A stretch of 64,000 nt of DNA from Spirochaetota bacterium (GTDB taxonomy: Bacteria > Spirochaetota > Spirochaetia > Treponematales > UBA12059), in NCBI GenBank assembly GCA_018262985.1, contig JADFDI010000003.1, positions 364,249 through 428,248 of the forward strand, read 5' to 3'. Both the position numbers and the translations under genes were made by a program. Below the pieces are notes generated by a model. That model did no database searches. It saw only the letters and a program-made list of their open reading frames with translations, and was not told the DNA's origin. Within the stretch, counting starts at the first letter, position 1. The number at the start of each line of letters is the position of its first letter. Below, piece after piece: positions 15,672 to 24,993 of the stretch.

Positions 15672-17507
15672 ATGGAAAACCGCACGGTCGGCATCGAGTT
15701 CCGCATCCTCGCCACGTTCCTCCTGTCGCTGCTCTTCCTTTCGGTCTCCCTCCTCGCCATCGGCATTCCCGCCATACGCTCCATCGGACACGATTCCGCG
15801 CTCTCCATGGGCCGGCTCAAGATGTCCGGCGACGTCGAGGCGCTCCGGAGCTATTTCGAGTTCGCCTACGGTGAGCTCCGGCTCCGCGACGGCCGGCTGG
15901 TCGACGCGTCGGGCGAGGGCATCGAGAACCGCTTCGAGGTGATCGACCGCGTCTCCGCGGAGCTCGGCGTCGTCGCGACGGTCTTCGTCGTCGACGGCGA
16001 AGATTTCAGGCGGGTCCTGACCAGCATCCGCGACGCCGAGGGCAAGCGGGTGGTCGGCTCCATGCTCGGGAAGGCCAGCGCCGCGTACGGGCCGCTCCGG
16101 AAGGGGCTCGGCTACCTGGGCGCCGCGACGATACTCGGCGGCGAGTACATGACGGGGTACAAACCCATCCTCGACCGCTCCGGCGCCATGATCGGCGCCT
16201 GGTTCGTCGGCACCGGCATGTCGAACCTCAACGCGCTGATCGGGACCGGGGTCCGCGTCCAGGTGACCCGCCTGCTGGTCGCGACCGGCGTCATCCTCGC
16301 CGCGAGCCTGGTCTTCGGCATCCTGATCGTTCGGCGCTCGGTCACGCGCCCCTTGCGGCGCGCGGTGGCCGTGTTGCGCGAGGTCTGCGAGGACGAGACC
16401 CGGCTCGACCTCACCCGCCGGCTCGACGCGCGCGGCCGCCACGAGGTCGGCGCGATGGGCGCCTACGTCAACCTGACGCTCGACAAGGTCCGAGACCTGG
16501 TGCTGGAGATCTACGGGCAGTCGGGCTCGCTCTCGCGATCGGTCGAGTCGCTCTCCGACGGGATGGCCGAGGCGTCCGGTTCGGTCGGGCAGATCGGCGC
16601 CGACATCGGGGAAATCCGGCGCCGCATCGAGGCGCAGAACGGCAGCGTCCGGCTTTCGCTCGAGGCCTTGTCGCGGATCACCGAGCGCATCGGCAGGCTC
16701 GACGCCGACATCGAGCGGCAGGCTTCGAGCGTCACCGAGAGCTCGGCCTCCGTGGAGCAGCTGATCGCGAGCATACAGGCGGTCAACGCCACGCTGGCCG
16801 GGAACGCGGAGAACGTCGCCTCGCTCGCCCGAGCCTCCGCGGCGGGCCGGAGCGACCTCGAGGCCGTCACCGCGCGCGTGCGGGACGTCGCGCGCCGCTC
16901 GGAGGACCTGCTCGCCATCAGCGAGGTCATCCAGGGCGTGGCCAGCCAGACCGACCTGCTTTCCATGAACGCCGCGATCGAGGCCGCCCACGCGGGCGAG
17001 GCCGGACGGGGCTTCTCGGTGGTCGCCGACGAGATCCGCAAGCTCGCCGAGAGCTCCGCCGCGCAGTCGCGCACGGTCTCGGACGCGCTCCAGGGCATCA
17101 TCGAGGAGATGCGCGCCATCTCCAAGGCCACCGAGGCGGTCACCGCGCAGTTCGAGTCCATCGACGGGCGCATCGCCGACGTGTCCGACCGCGAGCGCGG
17201 CATCCGCGACGCCATGGAGGAGCAGGGCGCGGGCTCGAAGGAGATCCTGTCCGCGGTCGGAGAGCTCAACGAAATCACGAGCCGCGTCAAGGAAGGCTCC
17301 GCCGAGATGCTCTCCGGCAGCCGCGAGGCGCGGGCTTCGGGCGACGCGCTCGAATCGCTTTCCGCCGAGGTGGCGGCCGGCGTCGCGCGCATCGCGGAGG
17401 GGCTCGTCCACATCGAGAAGGCCATGGCCGCGGTCGAGTCGGCTTCCGGCGGCACCGCGGCCAGCGTCGCCGCGCTCTCAGCCCAGGTGTCGCGGTTCAA
17501 GGCATGA
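15672..17507 (+). CDS. Methyl-accepting chemotaxis protein
   Basis: 611 residues from ATG 15672 (the longer in-frame start at 15552 lacks a signal-like beginning). TM1 is at about 10-32 and a periplasmic single-Cache-like sensor follows to about 195, with [19 protein letters not shown] typical of sCache. TM2 is at about 198-220, then a HAMP domain, then a long cytoplasmic coiled-coil. The CheA/CheW tip reads [19 protein letters not shown], His replacing the more common Arg. No C-terminal CheR-docking pentapeptide is present. It overlaps the next gene by 4 bp, which is unusual for a receptor. Ligand unknown. Confidence 0.92.
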   Translation: MENRTVGIEFRILATFLLSLLFLSVSLLAIGIPAIRSIGHDSALSMGRLKMSGDVEALRSYFEFAYGELRLRDGRLVDASGEGIENRFEVIDRVSAELGVVATVFVVDGEDFRRVLTSIRDAEGKRVVGSMLGKASAAYGPLRKGLGYLGAATILGGEYMTGYKPILDRSGAMIGAWFVGTGMSNLNALIGTGVRVQVTRLLVATGVILAASLVFGILIVRRSVTRPLRRAVAVLREVCEDETRLDLTRRLDARGRHEVGAMGAYVNLTLDKVRDLVLEIYGQSGSLSRSVESLSDGMAEASGSVGQIGADIGEIRRRIEAQNGSVRLSLEALSRITERIGRLDADIERQASSVTESSASVEQLIASIQAVNATLAGNAENVASLARASAAGRSDLEAVTARVRDVARRSEDLLAISEVIQGVASQTDLLSMNAAIEAAHAGEAGRGFSVVADEIRKLAESSAAQSRTVSDALQGIIEEMRAISKATEAVTAQFESIDGRIADVSDRERGIRDAMEEQGAGSKEILSAVGELNEITSRVKEGSAEMLSGSREARASGDALESLSAEVAAGVARIAEGLVHIEKAMAAVESASGGTAASVAALSAQVSRFKA

Positions 17508-18724
17508 GCGCAGGACGCGCCGTCCCGGACGTCCCGTCGGCCCCGGCGGCGGGGCGCGCCCGCTTCGCCTCGATCGACCTGGTCCGCGGCGTCGTCATGC
17601 TCCTCATGCTGCTCGACCACGTGCGCGCCACCTGGAACGGCGGTACGGGGGTCGACCCGCTCGATCCCGCGGCCACGACGCCGCTCCTCTTCCTGACCCG
17701 CTGGATAACCCACTTGTGCGCGCCCGCCTTCGCCCTGCTCGCGGGCGCGGGCGCCCGGCTCGCGCTCGACGCGGCGGCGGATTCCGGCGGTCCGCGCGGC
17801 CCGGCCGCTCGCGTCGCGGCGCGGCTCCTCGCCCTGCGCGGAATCGTCGTCGTCGCGCTCGAGCTCTTCGTCATTTCCCCGGCGCGCGGGCTCGTGCCCT
17901 TCGCGAGCGGGATCATCTTCCAGGTGCTCTGGGCGCTCGGCGCGTCGATGCCGTTGCTCGCCGCGCTCCGGCGCCTGCCCGCCGCGGCACTCGGCCTCGC
18001 GGGGCTCGCCGTCATCGCCCTGCACGGGCTGCTCCCCGCTTCGGTCGGCGCGACGGGCGCGGGAGCCTTCGCCTGGAACCTGATCTTCTCGCGCGGCGCG
18101 ACCGTCCTCGCGCCCCGCTGGATCCTCGACGTCTGGTATCCGCTCTTCCCCTGGGCGGGCGTCGTCCTTACGGGGTACTGGCTCGGCGGCCTCTGGCGGG
18201 CCGAGGTCCCGCCCAGGCTCCGCGTCCGCCTCCTCGCCGCGCTGGGCGTCGCCTGCGTCGCGCTCTTCCTCGCCCTCAGGCTCCCGGGCGGCTACGGCGA
18301 TCCGGTTCCCTTCGCGGCCGCGCCCGGCTCCGCGCTCCGGACGGCGTACTTCCTACTCGACGCGGAAAAGTACCCGCCCTCGCTCCAGTACCTCCTCATG
18401 ACGCTCGGCCCGGTCCTCCTCGCCCTCTCGGCCCTCGACCGGGCGCGGCCCGCTCCCTCCAATCCGCTCCTCGTCTTCGGCCGCGTGCCGCTATTCTTCT
18501 ACGTGGTCCACGTCTGGCTCAACGTCCTCGTCGCCGCCCTCGCGCTCGGCCTGCTCGCCCCGGCCGGCGCCGTGCGCGGCCTCGAGGGCGCCATTCCGTT
18601 CCGCTTCGGCCTCGGCGCCACCTACTCGGTCTGGCTCGCCCTCGCGCTCGCGCTCTACCCGGCCTGTACGGCCTACGGCGCGCTCAAGGCTTCGCGCCGC
18701 CAGCGATGGACGGCGTACCTGTGA
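17504..18724 (+). CDS. DUF1624 / heparan-alpha-glucosaminide N-acetyltransferase-like membrane protein
   Basis: 406 residues with about ten membrane helices. The N-terminal [20 protein letters not shown] is the signature of the HGSNAT/DUF1624 group within the acyltransferase-3 superfamily, where the His near the end of helix 1 is proposed to be catalytic. These proteins move acyl groups across the membrane onto sugars; the bacterial acceptor is unknown. The gene starts inside the stop of the receptor (ATGA) and is followed by an overlapping GNAT gene. Confidence 0.8.
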   Translation: MSAGRAVPDVPSAPAAGRARFASIDLVRGVVMLLMLLDHVRATWNGGTGVDPLDPAATTPLLFLTRWITHLCAPAFALLAGAGARLALDAAADSGGPRGPAARVAARLLALRGIVVVALELFVISPARGLVPFASGIIFQVLWALGASMPLLAALRRLPAAALGLAGLAVIALHGLLPASVGATGAGAFAWNLIFSRGATVLAPRWILDVWYPLFPWAGVVLTGYWLGGLWRAEVPPRLRVRLLAALGVACVALFLALRLPGGYGDPVPFAAAPGSALRTAYFLLDAEKYPPSLQYLLMTLGPVLLALSALDRARPAPSNPLLVFGRVPLFFYVVHVWLNVLVAALALGLLAPAGAVRGLEGAIPFRFGLGATYSVWLALALALYPACTAYGALKASRRQRWTAYL

Positions 18725-19350
18725 GCGCCCGGGCCGCGGGGCGCGGTTCGCATCCCCCCGATGACCTGGCTCCGACGGGAGACGCGGCGACCGAGCTCGT
18801 GCCGTTGGGCGGCGACGCCGCGCTCATGGCCTCGGCGGCCCGCGCGCTCTTCGAGTCGTTCCGCGACGCCCACCCCGACGCCTGGCCGACGCCCGAGTCC
18901 GCCGCGCGCGAGGTGGAGGAGTGCGTCGAGGCGCCGAACGTCTGCGTCGCGCTCGTGGTCGACGGCGTCCTCGCGGGCTGGGGCGGGCTCCGGCCGATGT
19001 ACGAACGCACCTGGGAGCTCCATCCGCTCGTCGTCGACGCGGCCTTCCGGGGACGCGGCTACGGCCGCGCCCTGCTCGAAGGCCTCGAGGCGGAAGGGCG
19101 GAAGCTCGGCCTCTCCGGCATCGCGCTCGGCTCGGACGACGAGGACGGATCGACGAGCCTCGGGCGGCCCGGGCTCGGCGGCCCGGGCTTCCTCGACGAG
19201 CTCCGCGCGCTCCGCAACCTGAAGGGCCACCCGTACTCGTTCTACGAGCGCTGCGGCTACGCGGTGGTGGGCGGCATACCCGACGCCAACGGTCCGGGCA
19301 AGCCCGACATCTGGCTGTGGAAAGGGCTAGGCCCTTCGCCGGGTCGCTAG
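18706..19350 (+). CDS. GNAT-family N-acetyltransferase
   Basis: 214 residues from ATG 18706; a GTG at 18721 overlapping the previous stop as GTGA is an equally good start and would remove five residues. The acetyl-CoA-binding motif A is AAFRGRGYGRALLEGLEAEG (R/Q-x-x-G-x-G/A). The segment HPYSFYERCGYAVVGG is the usual GNAT strand 6-7 region. Acceptor unknown. The stop overlaps the stop of the convergent DDAH gene by 4 bp (CTAG), leaving no room for a terminator between them. Confidence 0.83.
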   Translation: MDGVPVSARAAGRGSHPPDDLAPTGDAATELVPLGGDAALMASAARALFESFRDAHPDAWPTPESAAREVEECVEAPNVCVALVVDGVLAGWGGLRPMYERTWELHPLVVDAAFRGRGYGRALLEGLEAEGRKLGLSGIALGSDDEDGSTSLGRPGLGGPGFLDELRALRNLKGHPYSFYERCGYAVVGGIPDANGPGKPDIWLWKGLGPSPGR

Positions 19351-20132
19351 AACCTCAGCGAGAGGCAGGAAAGCCCGCCGTCGATCTTGCGGAACTCCGA
19401 CATCTCGAGCTCGATCGGGTCGAGGCCCGCCGCGCGGACGGCGGCCAGGGTTTTCGGGTACCCGGCGGGCACCAGCACGCGCCCGTTCACGCGCACGCAG
19501 TTGGCCGCGTAGCGTTCCGCCGGGTCGACCATGATCCGCGAGAAGTCCCGGAACTCCTCGTGCTCCGCGAAGCCCGCGTCCACGAGCAGCCAGCCGTCCT
19601 CCAGGTAGGAAAGCCCGGTCTTGAGGTGGAGCGTCGGCGGCATGGGCACGGCGATGGCGCCGTAGCCCGCGCTTTCGAGCAGGGCGGCGAAGCGCGAGAA
19701 GCCCGCGCGGTTGGTGCGCGCGGAGAGGCCGACGTAGAAGATCTTCCCGACCATCATCACGTCGCCGCCTTCCAGGGTGCCCGGCGCCTCGATCCGCTCG
19801 ACGCGCGCGTAGTGCCGCGAAAGCACTTCCGCCACGCCCTCGGTCTCGCCCGCGCGCGACCTCGCTCCGGGAGCGGTCACGACGGCCAGGCCCGGGGCGC
19901 AGACCGCGACGTCCTCCACGAAGCAGGAGTCCGGGAACTCCTCGAGCGCGGGCAGCACCTCGACCGAAAGGCCGCAGCGTTCGAGCGCCGCCACGTAGGC
20001 GTCGTGCTGGCGGAGCGCCGTTTCGTAGTCGGGCTTGCCGAGCTCCGGGTGCGCGGTGAGGCCCTCGGCCACCGAGCGCCCCGGCCGCCTCGCTATCGCC
20101 TTCGTGAACATCGCCCCTTCTCCGTCGTCCAT
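19347..20132 (-). CDS. Dimethylarginine dimethylaminohydrolase (DDAH)-like amidinotransferase
   Basis: 261 residues, the DDAH length. The C-terminal GGLSCLSLRF carries the catalytic Cys; TLHLKTGLSYL carries the catalytic His; LEGGDVMMVGK is the conserved guanidine-binding strand. Either ATG 20132 or ATG 20111 (MFTKAIARRP, the usual DDAH start) is possible; both have purine-rich ribosome-binding sites. The family hydrolyses methylated arginine or related guanidino compounds to citrulline and an amine. Confidence 0.88.
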   Translation of the reverse strand: MDDGEGAMFTKAIARRPGRSVAEGLTAHPELGKPDYETALRQHDAYVAALERCGLSVEVLPALEEFPDSCFVEDVAVCAPGLAVVTAPGARSRAGETEGVAEVLSRHYARVERIEAPGTLEGGDVMMVGKIFYVGLSARTNRAGFSRFAALLESAGYGAIAVPMPPTLHLKTGLSYLEDGWLLVDAGFAEHEEFRDFSRIMVDPAERYAANCVRVNGRVLVPAGYPKTLAAVRAAGLDPIELEMSEFRKIDGGLSCLSLRF

Positions 20133-20154
20133 CGCGTCCTCCCCGTCCCGTTCC

Positions 20155-21072
20155 CTACAGCTCCAGCCCGACCAGCACCCGGATGCGCGACGATTCGTAC
20201 GAAGCGACGTCGAACAGGTCGAGCGGCCGGAACGCGAAGCGCGACCAACCGAGGCCGAGGCTCGGCCGACGCTCCCCGATGGGTACGGTGACCGAGAACG
20301 CGCCGTCGATCGCCGTCGATTCGTAGACGTATTCCGTCGCGACGCCCGAGGCGATGGCGACGGTGTGCCCGATGTGCCTCAACCAGGATCCTTCCGCGCG
20401 CATGGCCCAGCCCCCGCCGAGCGCCACGCGGCCGGTCGCGGAGACCAAGGTTTCGAAGCCCTCGTCGGCCAGGTCGAACGCTTCCGCGGTTCCCACCGTC
20501 GAGTAAATGCCTGCGCCGGAAACGTACTCGTTCAGGGTGAAAGGCCAGCTGGTGCGGTAGGCGATCTCCAGGTCCGCGGGACCGAGTGCCAGGGTCAGGT
20601 CCGCGGCCAGCAGGGGCTTGAGCCAGAGCGTGCGCGTGTCCTGGTAGTAGACGTAGGCCGCGGGGCCGGTGCCGCCGTGGCCGTAGCGCTCCTCGTCGAG
20701 CACGACCCCGTTCGCCACGAGCCCGCCGCCGAGCCAGGCGCCGACGGATCCGGAGCCGAAGCCCAGGACGCCGCCGGGCACCCGGAGGATGTCGAGGTCG
20801 AGGACCTTTTCCGAGCGGAGCGAAGTCGACTCGCCGCCCGTTTCGGTCCACTCGCTCACCGTCGTGCGCGCCGAGAATCGCGCCCCCGACTCGAGGAAGG
20901 GCAGCCAGCGCCACGAGAGCGCCGCCGACGCGTCGAGCGTCCCGTCGACGCCGGGCGCCACGCGCAGGTCGAAGGAAAGCGGCGACTGGGCCGCGAGCGG
21001 CGCTGCGGCCATGCAGGCCAGGGCGATGAGTGCGAAGGGGAGGGTGGGGCGGAAGGCGCGACTGGTTTTCAT
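20155..21072 (-). CDS. Hypothetical outer-membrane beta-barrel protein
   Basis: 305 residues from ATG 21072. The signal peptide (MKTSR, hydrophobic core, APLAAQS) is followed by alternating strands that end in SSRIRVLVGLEL, where the final aromatic or hydrophobic residue suits BAM-dependent insertion. No named family is recognised. It is divergent from the kelch lipoprotein and 22 bp upstream of the DDAH gene, so it may be cotranscribed with it. Confidence 0.65.
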   Translation of the reverse strand: MKTSRAFRPTLPFALIALACMAAAPLAAQSPLSFDLRVAPGVDGTLDASAALSWRWLPFLESGARFSARTTVSEWTETGGESTSLRSEKVLDLDILRVPGGVLGFGSGSVGAWLGGGLVANGVVLDEERYGHGGTGPAAYVYYQDTRTLWLKPLLAADLTLALGPADLEIAYRTSWPFTLNEYVSGAGIYSTVGTAEAFDLADEGFETLVSATGRVALGGGWAMRAEGSWLRHIGHTVAIASGVATEYVYESTAIDGAFSVTVPIGERRPSLGLGWSRFAFRPLDLFDVASYESSRIRVLVGLEL

Positions 21073-21168
21073 GATGGCTCCGGGTTGCTGGACGTTTCGG
21101 TATGCGGGCCGCTTCCCGGCCCGCCGTCCAGTCTGGCGCCGCACCGTCGTCCTGTAAACCCGTTCCCG

Positions 21169-21196
21169 TTGAAATCGTCCCCGATCGCACTATACT
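21169..21196 (+). promoter_or_regulatory. Promoter of the kelch lipoprotein gene
   Basis: TTGAAA (21169-21174), a 16-bp spacer and TATACT (21191-21196). The predicted start near 21203 gives a leader of about 55 nt to ATG 21258. Confidence 0.6.
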
Positions 21197-21257
21197 GCCT
21201 GTCATACAACGAACGTTCGGCTGCGTGCGCCCCGATCCCGCGGGGCCGGAAAACGCC

Positions 21258-22496
21258 ATGAAACGAAAGTCCCCCGCCGCGCGCATCGCCCCGACCACGC
21301 CCGCCGCCGCGCTCGCCCTCGTCCTCCTCGCCGCCGCGCTGGCCATGGGCTGCCAGGAGATCGCGGTGAACACCGAAACCGTCGACGAGCCCGGCTTCGA
21401 CATGGCCGCGGGGCCGTACGCGCTCGAGTTCGACGTGGCGCTGACCCACGCCGATCCGCTGGCCGTCATACGCTACACGACCGACGGCACGACTCCCACC
21501 GCGAGCTCTCCCCCTTACACGGCGCCGATCCACATCGCCTTCGGCGAGACCACGATTAAAGCGATCGCGACCAAGCCGGGTCTGGCGCCCTCGGCGGTAG
21601 TGTCGCGGCGCTACGCGGTGCCGTGGAAGACCCTTGCCGACATGCCGGGTCCGCCACGACTTGGAAGCATTTCCGCCGCGGTTCTCGGCGATTCCATCCA
21701 CGTGACGGGATTCCTGGATACGGATGGCCATCCGATCGGTTCGCGTCTCGTCTATTCGATTTCCGGAGACACGCCCGATACATGGAGTGTCGTGGATTCG
21801 GGTGTGCCGACGCCCTCCAGGAACAGCGCGGGGAGCGTCGTGTTCGGGGGTCAATTCTTCCTCATCGGCGGCGCGAAGTATGAAAGTGGCTGGACGACTC
21901 TCTCGAACGTCGATTCGTTCTCCGACGCCGAGTGGGCCGCGAAAGGCTCGCTGGCTGCCCCGCGCGAACTCTGCGGCTCCGCCGCGACGGCAGCTGGAAT
22001 ATTCGCCGTCGGCGGATACGGCGGCGGATATCTCTCTTCGGTCGAGTACTTCGACGGCTCGGCGTGGTCTGCCTCGACCACGCTGCCGGTCGCTTTGCAG
22101 GCGCCCGCATGCTCGGTGGTCGGAGAAACCTTGTATGCGTTCGGCGGCTATAATGCGTCTGGAGCATCCAAGGAAATATTTGCCTTGGCCACGGATCCCC
22201 TCGGTACGGAGTGGATCGATGCCGGGGACCTGCCGTCGCCGCTCACGGACATCGCCTCGGTAACCAAGGGAGACACCGTCTTCCTCTTCGGAGGCAAGGA
22301 CGGCGACGGTGAGAGCGTCAGCGCCGTCCATGCATTCAGCGGCGGGACGCTGGAGGCCAGGACTTCCATGCCGCGCAAGCTCAAGGGCTCGGTCGCGTTG
22401 ACGGCTGGAGATTTCATATACGTGGTGGGCGGGGCCGATGGCATCACCCCCTACCCTGGCTTGATGGTATACGATCCTTCGGTCGACCATCCGTAG
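21258..22496 (+). CDS. Kelch-repeat lipoprotein with N-terminal chitobiase-C-like domain
   Basis: 412 residues. Lipobox LAMGC (Cys about 32) marks a lipoprotein. Residues about 55-115 (VIRYTTDGTTPTASSPPYT) match the chitobiase/beta-hexosaminidase C-terminal domain often found in surface proteins. After that come five or six kelch blades (FFLIGGAKY, IFAVGGYGGG, LYAFGGY, VFLFGGKDGD, IYVVGGADG), enough for a beta-propeller with the N-terminal part. Local GC is lower than in the neighbours (for example TTCGGCGGCTATAATGCGTC), suggesting separate ancestry. A surface-exposed binding role is inferred. Confidence 0.85.
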   Translation: MKRKSPAARIAPTTPAAALALVLLAAALAMGCQEIAVNTETVDEPGFDMAAGPYALEFDVALTHADPLAVIRYTTDGTTPTASSPPYTAPIHIAFGETTIKAIATKPGLAPSAVVSRRYAVPWKTLADMPGPPRLGSISAAVLGDSIHVTGFLDTDGHPIGSRLVYSISGDTPDTWSVVDSGVPTPSRNSAGSVVFGGQFFLIGGAKYESGWTTLSNVDSFSDAEWAAKGSLAAPRELCGSAATAAGIFAVGGYGGGYLSSVEYFDGSAWSASTTLPVALQAPACSVVGETLYAFGGYNASGASKEIFALATDPLGTEWIDAGDLPSPLTDIASVTKGDTVFLFGGKDGDGESVSAVHAFSGGTLEARTSMPRKLKGSVALTAGDFIYVVGGADGITPYPGLMVYDPSVDHP

Positions 22497-22514
22497 CGGG
22501 CGTCGCGGATCCGG

Positions 22515-22549
22515 GGCCGCCCTGCAGGCGAATGGCATGCAGGGCGGCC
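22515..22549. terminator. Bidirectional hairpin between convergent genes
   Basis: A perfect 12-bp stem GGCCGCCCTGCA/TGCAGGGCGGCC with an 11-nt loop. It is placed 18 bp after the kelch stop and 10 bp after the stop of the opposing gene. There is no T-run, but it is well placed to stop transcripts from both sides. Confidence 0.55.
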
Positions 22550-22559
22550 GCCTGGTCGG

Positions 22560-23957
22560 TCAGGAGACTTGCGTCGCCATCCATGCTATTTGGAACGTCT
22601 TCCCGTCGAAGAAGGAATCGTTGGTGTTCGGGGCGGCTCCCGTCGCGTCCTGTACCGAGACCAGCAGCTTGGTGCCGCCGTTTCCCGCCTGGACCTGCGC
22701 GACGAAGTAGGGCGAGTTCGCTCCCGACGCTGTCGTGCGCAGATGGACCGTGGCGAAGGCCCTGATCTTCGCGTCGACGGCGCCGAGCCCGGCGATCGGG
22801 ACCTCGAGCGGCACCGCCGCGTTTCGGGCGGCGATCGACGAGATGCCCGAGAGCGCGTTGAGCGGCAACGTGGACGGGAAGCCGGTGAGCGTACCGTCTC
22901 CGAGTTGATGAGCGTGCCCCGCGCTCGCGAAGTCCCCGTGCGCGCCCGGGATGGCCGCGTGCGCCGTGACGGCGCCGGAGCTCTCGTAAGCGTTCGACGC
23001 GTGCAGCACCGTGGACACGTCGGCCACCTTGGTCCCGTCGGAGGCGTTCGCGAGCTCGATGCCGTTCGAGGGCGTCCCGGCGCCTTTCGCGAGATAATGG
23101 ATCGGGTTCGAGGAGGAGTCCTTCGCGGGCGCGTACTCCGCCGAGCCGGTCGCCGGCGCGTAGCCCGACGGCACGTCGCCTGCCGGCGTGGTCGCGTCCC
23201 AGACCTTCGGCGCCTTGGCCGTGAGGTCCGAAGCCTTCGCGTAGCCTGACGGCACGTCGGCGGTCGGCGTGGTCGCGTCCCAAACCTTCGGCGCCTTGCC
23301 GTCCAGGTCTCCCTTGTCGGCGTAGCCGTTCACGTCCGCGCTCTTCGGAGCGTAGCGCGCGTCGTTGTGCGCGTCGTGGTATGCGTCGTGCGAGGCCGGC
23401 GCATAGACCCCGTGCGCCGCGGGGTCGCCCGCGTGCGCGCCGAAGGCCGCGACCGTCACGCCGCCGGCCGCGCCGGGTATCGACACCTTGGCCACGCCGG
23501 GGCGTCCCGGAATCGACTCGACCGCGACGCCCTCGATCTCGAGCCGGTACGCCCACAGGGTCGAACCGTCCGTGAGCTTGACCTGGATCCGCCCGTAGCG
23601 GCGCTTGCAGAAGGGGTAGATGCGGCAGAGTCGGCAAGGCCCGCAACAGCAGCAGCAGCAGAGGAAATTCTCGAAATAGGGGAAGACCCGGCTGTCCTTG
23701 AGGACGCCCGCGAGCAGGTCGGGCCGGTCCCCCGTCTTGAACGCGGCAAGCGCGTCCTTCGGTATCTTCGCCGCGGCGAGGAATTCAGCGGCCTCGGGCG
23801 CGTCCCAGTCCAGGTCCTTGAGTATGGCCCGCGCGTCCGCCGCGCCGAGCGCGAGCGGCGTCCCCGCCGGCCTCTTGCCCGCCGAGGCCTCGAACGCCGC
23901 CTCCAGGAACCGTCGCGCGCCCGCGGGAAGCGCGTCCTTCCGTTCGAACAAACCCAT
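22560..23957 (-). CDS. Hypothetical protein with hexa-cysteine cluster and tail-fibre-like repeats
   Basis: 465 residues from ATG 23957, behind a strong AAGGAGGCAACC. Residues 1-95 are helical. Residues 100-105 are six Cys in a row, with further Cys at 108, 111 and 117: nine in eighteen residues. The run is encoded by a CTG-type triplet microsatellite at 23643-23660. Then come a beta-rich segment, a His/Ala-rich part (SHDAYHDAHNDARYAPKS), two 27-residue tandem repeats (216-242 and 243-269, sharing KAPKVWDATTP and DVPSGYA), and a GHAHQ motif followed by a beta-rich end. The YAP/GHxH style resembles phage tail-fibre and collar proteins. No signal peptide or phage genes are seen. Function unknown. 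Confidence 0.7.
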   Translation of the reverse strand: MGLFERKDALPAGARRFLEAAFEASAGKRPAGTPLALGAADARAILKDLDWDAPEAAEFLAAAKIPKDALAAFKTGDRPDLLAGVLKDSRVFPYFENFLCCCCCCGPCRLCRIYPFCKRRYGRIQVKLTDGSTLWAYRLEIEGVAVESIPGRPGVAKVSIPGAAGGVTVAAFGAHAGDPAAHGVYAPASHDAYHDAHNDARYAPKSADVNGYADKGDLDGKAPKVWDATTPTADVPSGYAKASDLTAKAPKVWDATTPAGDVPSGYAPATGSAEYAPAKDSSSNPIHYLAKGAGTPSNGIELANASDGTKVADVSTVLHASNAYESSGAVTAHAAIPGAHGDFASAGHAHQLGDGTLTGFPSTLPLNALSGISSIAARNAAVPLEVPIAGLGAVDAKIRAFATVHLRTTASGANSPYFVAQVQAGNGGTKLLVSVQDATGAAPNTNDSFFDGKTFQIAWMATQVS

Positions 23958-24010
23958 GGTTGCCTCCTTGCCACTTTTAAAAGATTCCGGCGCGTCGGGC
24001 GCCGTCGAAG

Positions 24011-24040
24011 AGTATCGACCCGATCGCAAGCGTCGGTCAA
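24011..24040 (-). promoter_or_regulatory. Putative promoter of the hexa-cysteine protein gene
   Basis: Minus strand TTGACC (24040-24035), 18-bp spacer, GATACT (24016-24011). The start near 24004 gives a leader of about 47 nt to ATG 23957. Confidence 0.5.
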
Positions 24041-24138
24041 CGTTCCGTGCTAAAAGGCGCGAATCGGGGTTTCGAAGATGGGGAAAGGGCGATTCGTCCG
24101 CCCTCGACGCGCGCTGAAACTACCTGCTACGATGGCGC

Positions 24139-24993
24139 ATGCCCTCCAGTATGCACCCGCCAGCCCGCTTCGCCTTCCGCGGCCCCGAAGTCCTCGCGCG
24201 TTCCCCGGTTCAAGGCGGCGAGCCCGACCCGCGACCCGCCCCCTGGCCCCAGCTTCCGGTCCCCGAGGGCGCCGAGCTCTTTCCGCTCGCCGTCGGCGCC
24301 GCGATCCGCCCCGGCCTCGAGGGCTCGGCGCTCGCCGTTCCCCCGGAGACGCCCGCGCCCGAGGGCCACGAGTGGGCGCCTTTGCGCTCCTTCATCAACG
24401 CCGCGTCCGAGGAGCATGAATGGTTCCCCGCGGCGCGCGCCCTCGCCCTGGCCAACTGGCGCGCGGCCACCCGCTTCTGCGGTCGCTGCGGTTCGCCGAA
24501 CGGCGACAAGGCCGACGAGAGCGCGCGGCTCTGTCCCGCCTGCGGCGCCCTCCAGTACCCGCGCCTCTCGCCCGCGGTGCTCGCCCTCGTGCGCAAGGGC
24601 GACCGCATCCTCCTGGCGCGCAACGCCCGCTCCCCCGTGGCCGGCATGCAGTCCATCCTCGCGGGCTTCGTGGAACCCGGCGAGACCTTCGAGGACTGCG
24701 TCGTCCGCGAGGTGCGCGAGGAAGTGGGCATAGAGGTGGCGAACGCGCGCTACGCAGGCAGCCAGCCCTGGCCCTTCCCCGACAGCCTCATGGTGGGCTT
24801 CGAGTGCGACTGGGTCTCGGGCGAACTCGCGCCCGACGGCGTCGAGATCGTGGAAGCCGGCTGGTACGGCCCCGACGCTCACCCCCTGCTCCCGGGCCCG
24901 GGTTCCCTCTCGCGCCGCCTCGTCGAGCGCGCCTTCACGCAGATCCGCGCGCGTTCCGGCGTCCGCGCCGCCGTCCCGGGGACCGCGCCGTGA
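24139..24993 (+). CDS. nudC: NAD(+)/NADH pyrophosphatase NudC
   Basis: 284 residues. A four-cysteine zinc ribbon (CGRCG...CPACG, about 114-136) precedes the Nudix box GFVEPGETF...REVREEVG. The NudC-specific SQPWPFPDSLM lies after it, separating it from other Nudix enzymes. It hydrolyses NADH to NMNH and AMP and removes NAD caps from RNA. The stop overlaps the GTG of the next gene by 4 bp, so it is coupled to an AraC-type regulator. Confidence 0.93.
   Translation: MPSSMHPPARFAFRGPEVLARSPVQGGEPDPRPAPWPQLPVPEGAELFPLAVGAAIRPGLEGSALAVPPETPAPEGHEWAPLRSFINAASEEHEWFPAARALALANWRAATRFCGRCGSPNGDKADESARLCPACGALQYPRLSPAVLALVRKGDRILLARNARSPVAGMQSILAGFVEPGETFEDCVVREVREEVGIEVANARYAGSQPWPFPDSLMVGFECDWVSGELAPDGVEIVEAGWYGPDAHPLLPGPGSLSRRLVERAFTQIRARSGVRAAVPGTAP

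Noticed and set aside
22560..23957. Prophage remnant
   Set aside because: Fibre-like motifs occur in one gene only; no capsid, portal, terminase, integrase or attachment sites are nearby.
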